DNA from: Microcystis aeruginosa W13-11
GTDB lineage: Bacteria; Cyanobacteriota; Cyanobacteriia; Cyanobacteriales; Microcystaceae
DNA length: 28,614 nt
Assembly: GCA_009995705.1 (NCBI GenBank)
Contig: JAADBR010000109.1
Coordinates: 1-28,614 of the forward strand
Reading direction: 5' to 3'
The notes below the pieces were generated by a model, which was not told where the DNA came from, made no database searches, and saw nothing but the letters and a program-made list of their open reading frames with translations. The position numbers were made by a program, and so were the translations under genes. Shown one piece after another: positions 28,316-28,614 of the stretch. Each line of letters starts with the position of its first letter. Within the stretch, counting starts at the first letter, position 1.

Positions 28316-28614
28316 CTTGATAATTAGTTCTCTATTGTCTGTTTTTTATTATACTATAATGAATGTCGCAGTAAACCTCCGCAGTTAATGTCATAACTTC
28401 TACCCTGCTGCCGATTCTTCCTGCTGTTGACGATATTTTGTTTAATTTTGCTCAATCTGATGGGTTTATCTCATCAGGTGGTGAACACTAGGAGAAACTG
28501 AGAAAACGGGTTTCTTTGAGAAACCCGTTTTCTGGTAATAAATGTTAATTTTTGTTACAGGGGTCTTGAAAAATTGGCGATTGTTTGCACAAAATGGTAG
28601 CAGTAAATCCTCCT
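28316..28614. other. Gene-free end of the window
   Basis: No coding region is supported in these 299 bp. They contain the upstream region of the methyltransferase gene and one strong palindrome (28501-28533, listed separately). No tRNA or other RNA gene is recognised. Confidence 0.5.
28501..28533. repeat. Perfect 15-bp-stem hairpin repeat
   Basis: AGAAAACGGGTTTCT (28501-28515) and AGAAACCCGTTTTCT (28519-28533) are exact inverted copies around TTG. The core ACGGGTTTCTT recurs in the palindrome at 376-394, so this is a dispersed palindromic repeat family. The arm ends in TTTTCT but no long T-run follows, so a terminator role is uncertain. Confidence 0.75.

Overview
The window looks like the chromosome of a chroococcalean cyanobacterium, most likely Microcystis or a close relative. 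This rests on exact GCGATCGC (HIP1) octamers (11476, 18287, 21069), AT-rich coding style, GC-rich dispersed intergenic hairpins, and typical cyanobacterial families (LapA-like protein, Csx18, Uma2, cupredoxin). Species assignment is inference.

Layout. (1) 1-1482: repeat-rich intergenic DNA and an O-methyltransferase gene on the minus strand. (2) 1483-6134: a CRISPR array of 39 exact 36-bp repeats plus one decayed terminal repeat. Its transcription direction (minus) is indicated by a consensus-like promoter in the leader at 4435-4463, the decayed repeat at the far end, and a repeat whose minus-strand 3' end reads GGAAAC. The adaptation genes csx18, cas1 and cas2 lie upstream on the same strand. 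(3) 6329-17236: on the plus strand, a WYL-domain regulator followed by a Cmr-type (III-B) effector operon: cas10/cmr2, cmr3, cmr4, a Uma2-family nuclease gene, cmr5, a cmr6-cmr1 fusion gene and a CARF-HEPN (Csx1/Csm6-like) RNase gene. No cas6 is visible. The fusion and the absence of cas6 match the cyanobacterial variant called III-Bv, in which host RNase E is reported to process pre-crRNA. (4) 17384-23400: housekeeping-like genes: LapA-like protein, secreted protein, alpha/beta hydrolase, small conserved protein, a cupredoxin overlapping a CAX-like transporter gene, and a subtilisin-like protease. (5) 23558-28315: minus-strand genes for a large patatin-like phospholipase and a C5 DNA methyltransferase, the latter followed by a short ORF that runs into a palindromic element.

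How it works together. The leader promoter and WYL regulator would set crRNA supply. The Cmr complex would bind target RNA. Cas10 keeps its HD and GGDD motifs and should make cyclic oligoadenylate, which would activate the CARF-HEPN RNase. Three departures from a standard III-B locus stand out. Cmr4 lacks the aspartate used for target-RNA cleavage. A PD-(D/E)XK protein of the Uma2 family sits inside the operon. The cmr6-cmr1 fusion is broken by a 130-bp MITE-like element with a perfect 8-bp target duplication, whose removal would restore the frame exactly. The complex is therefore either damaged, or working with a split or missing Cmr1 part.
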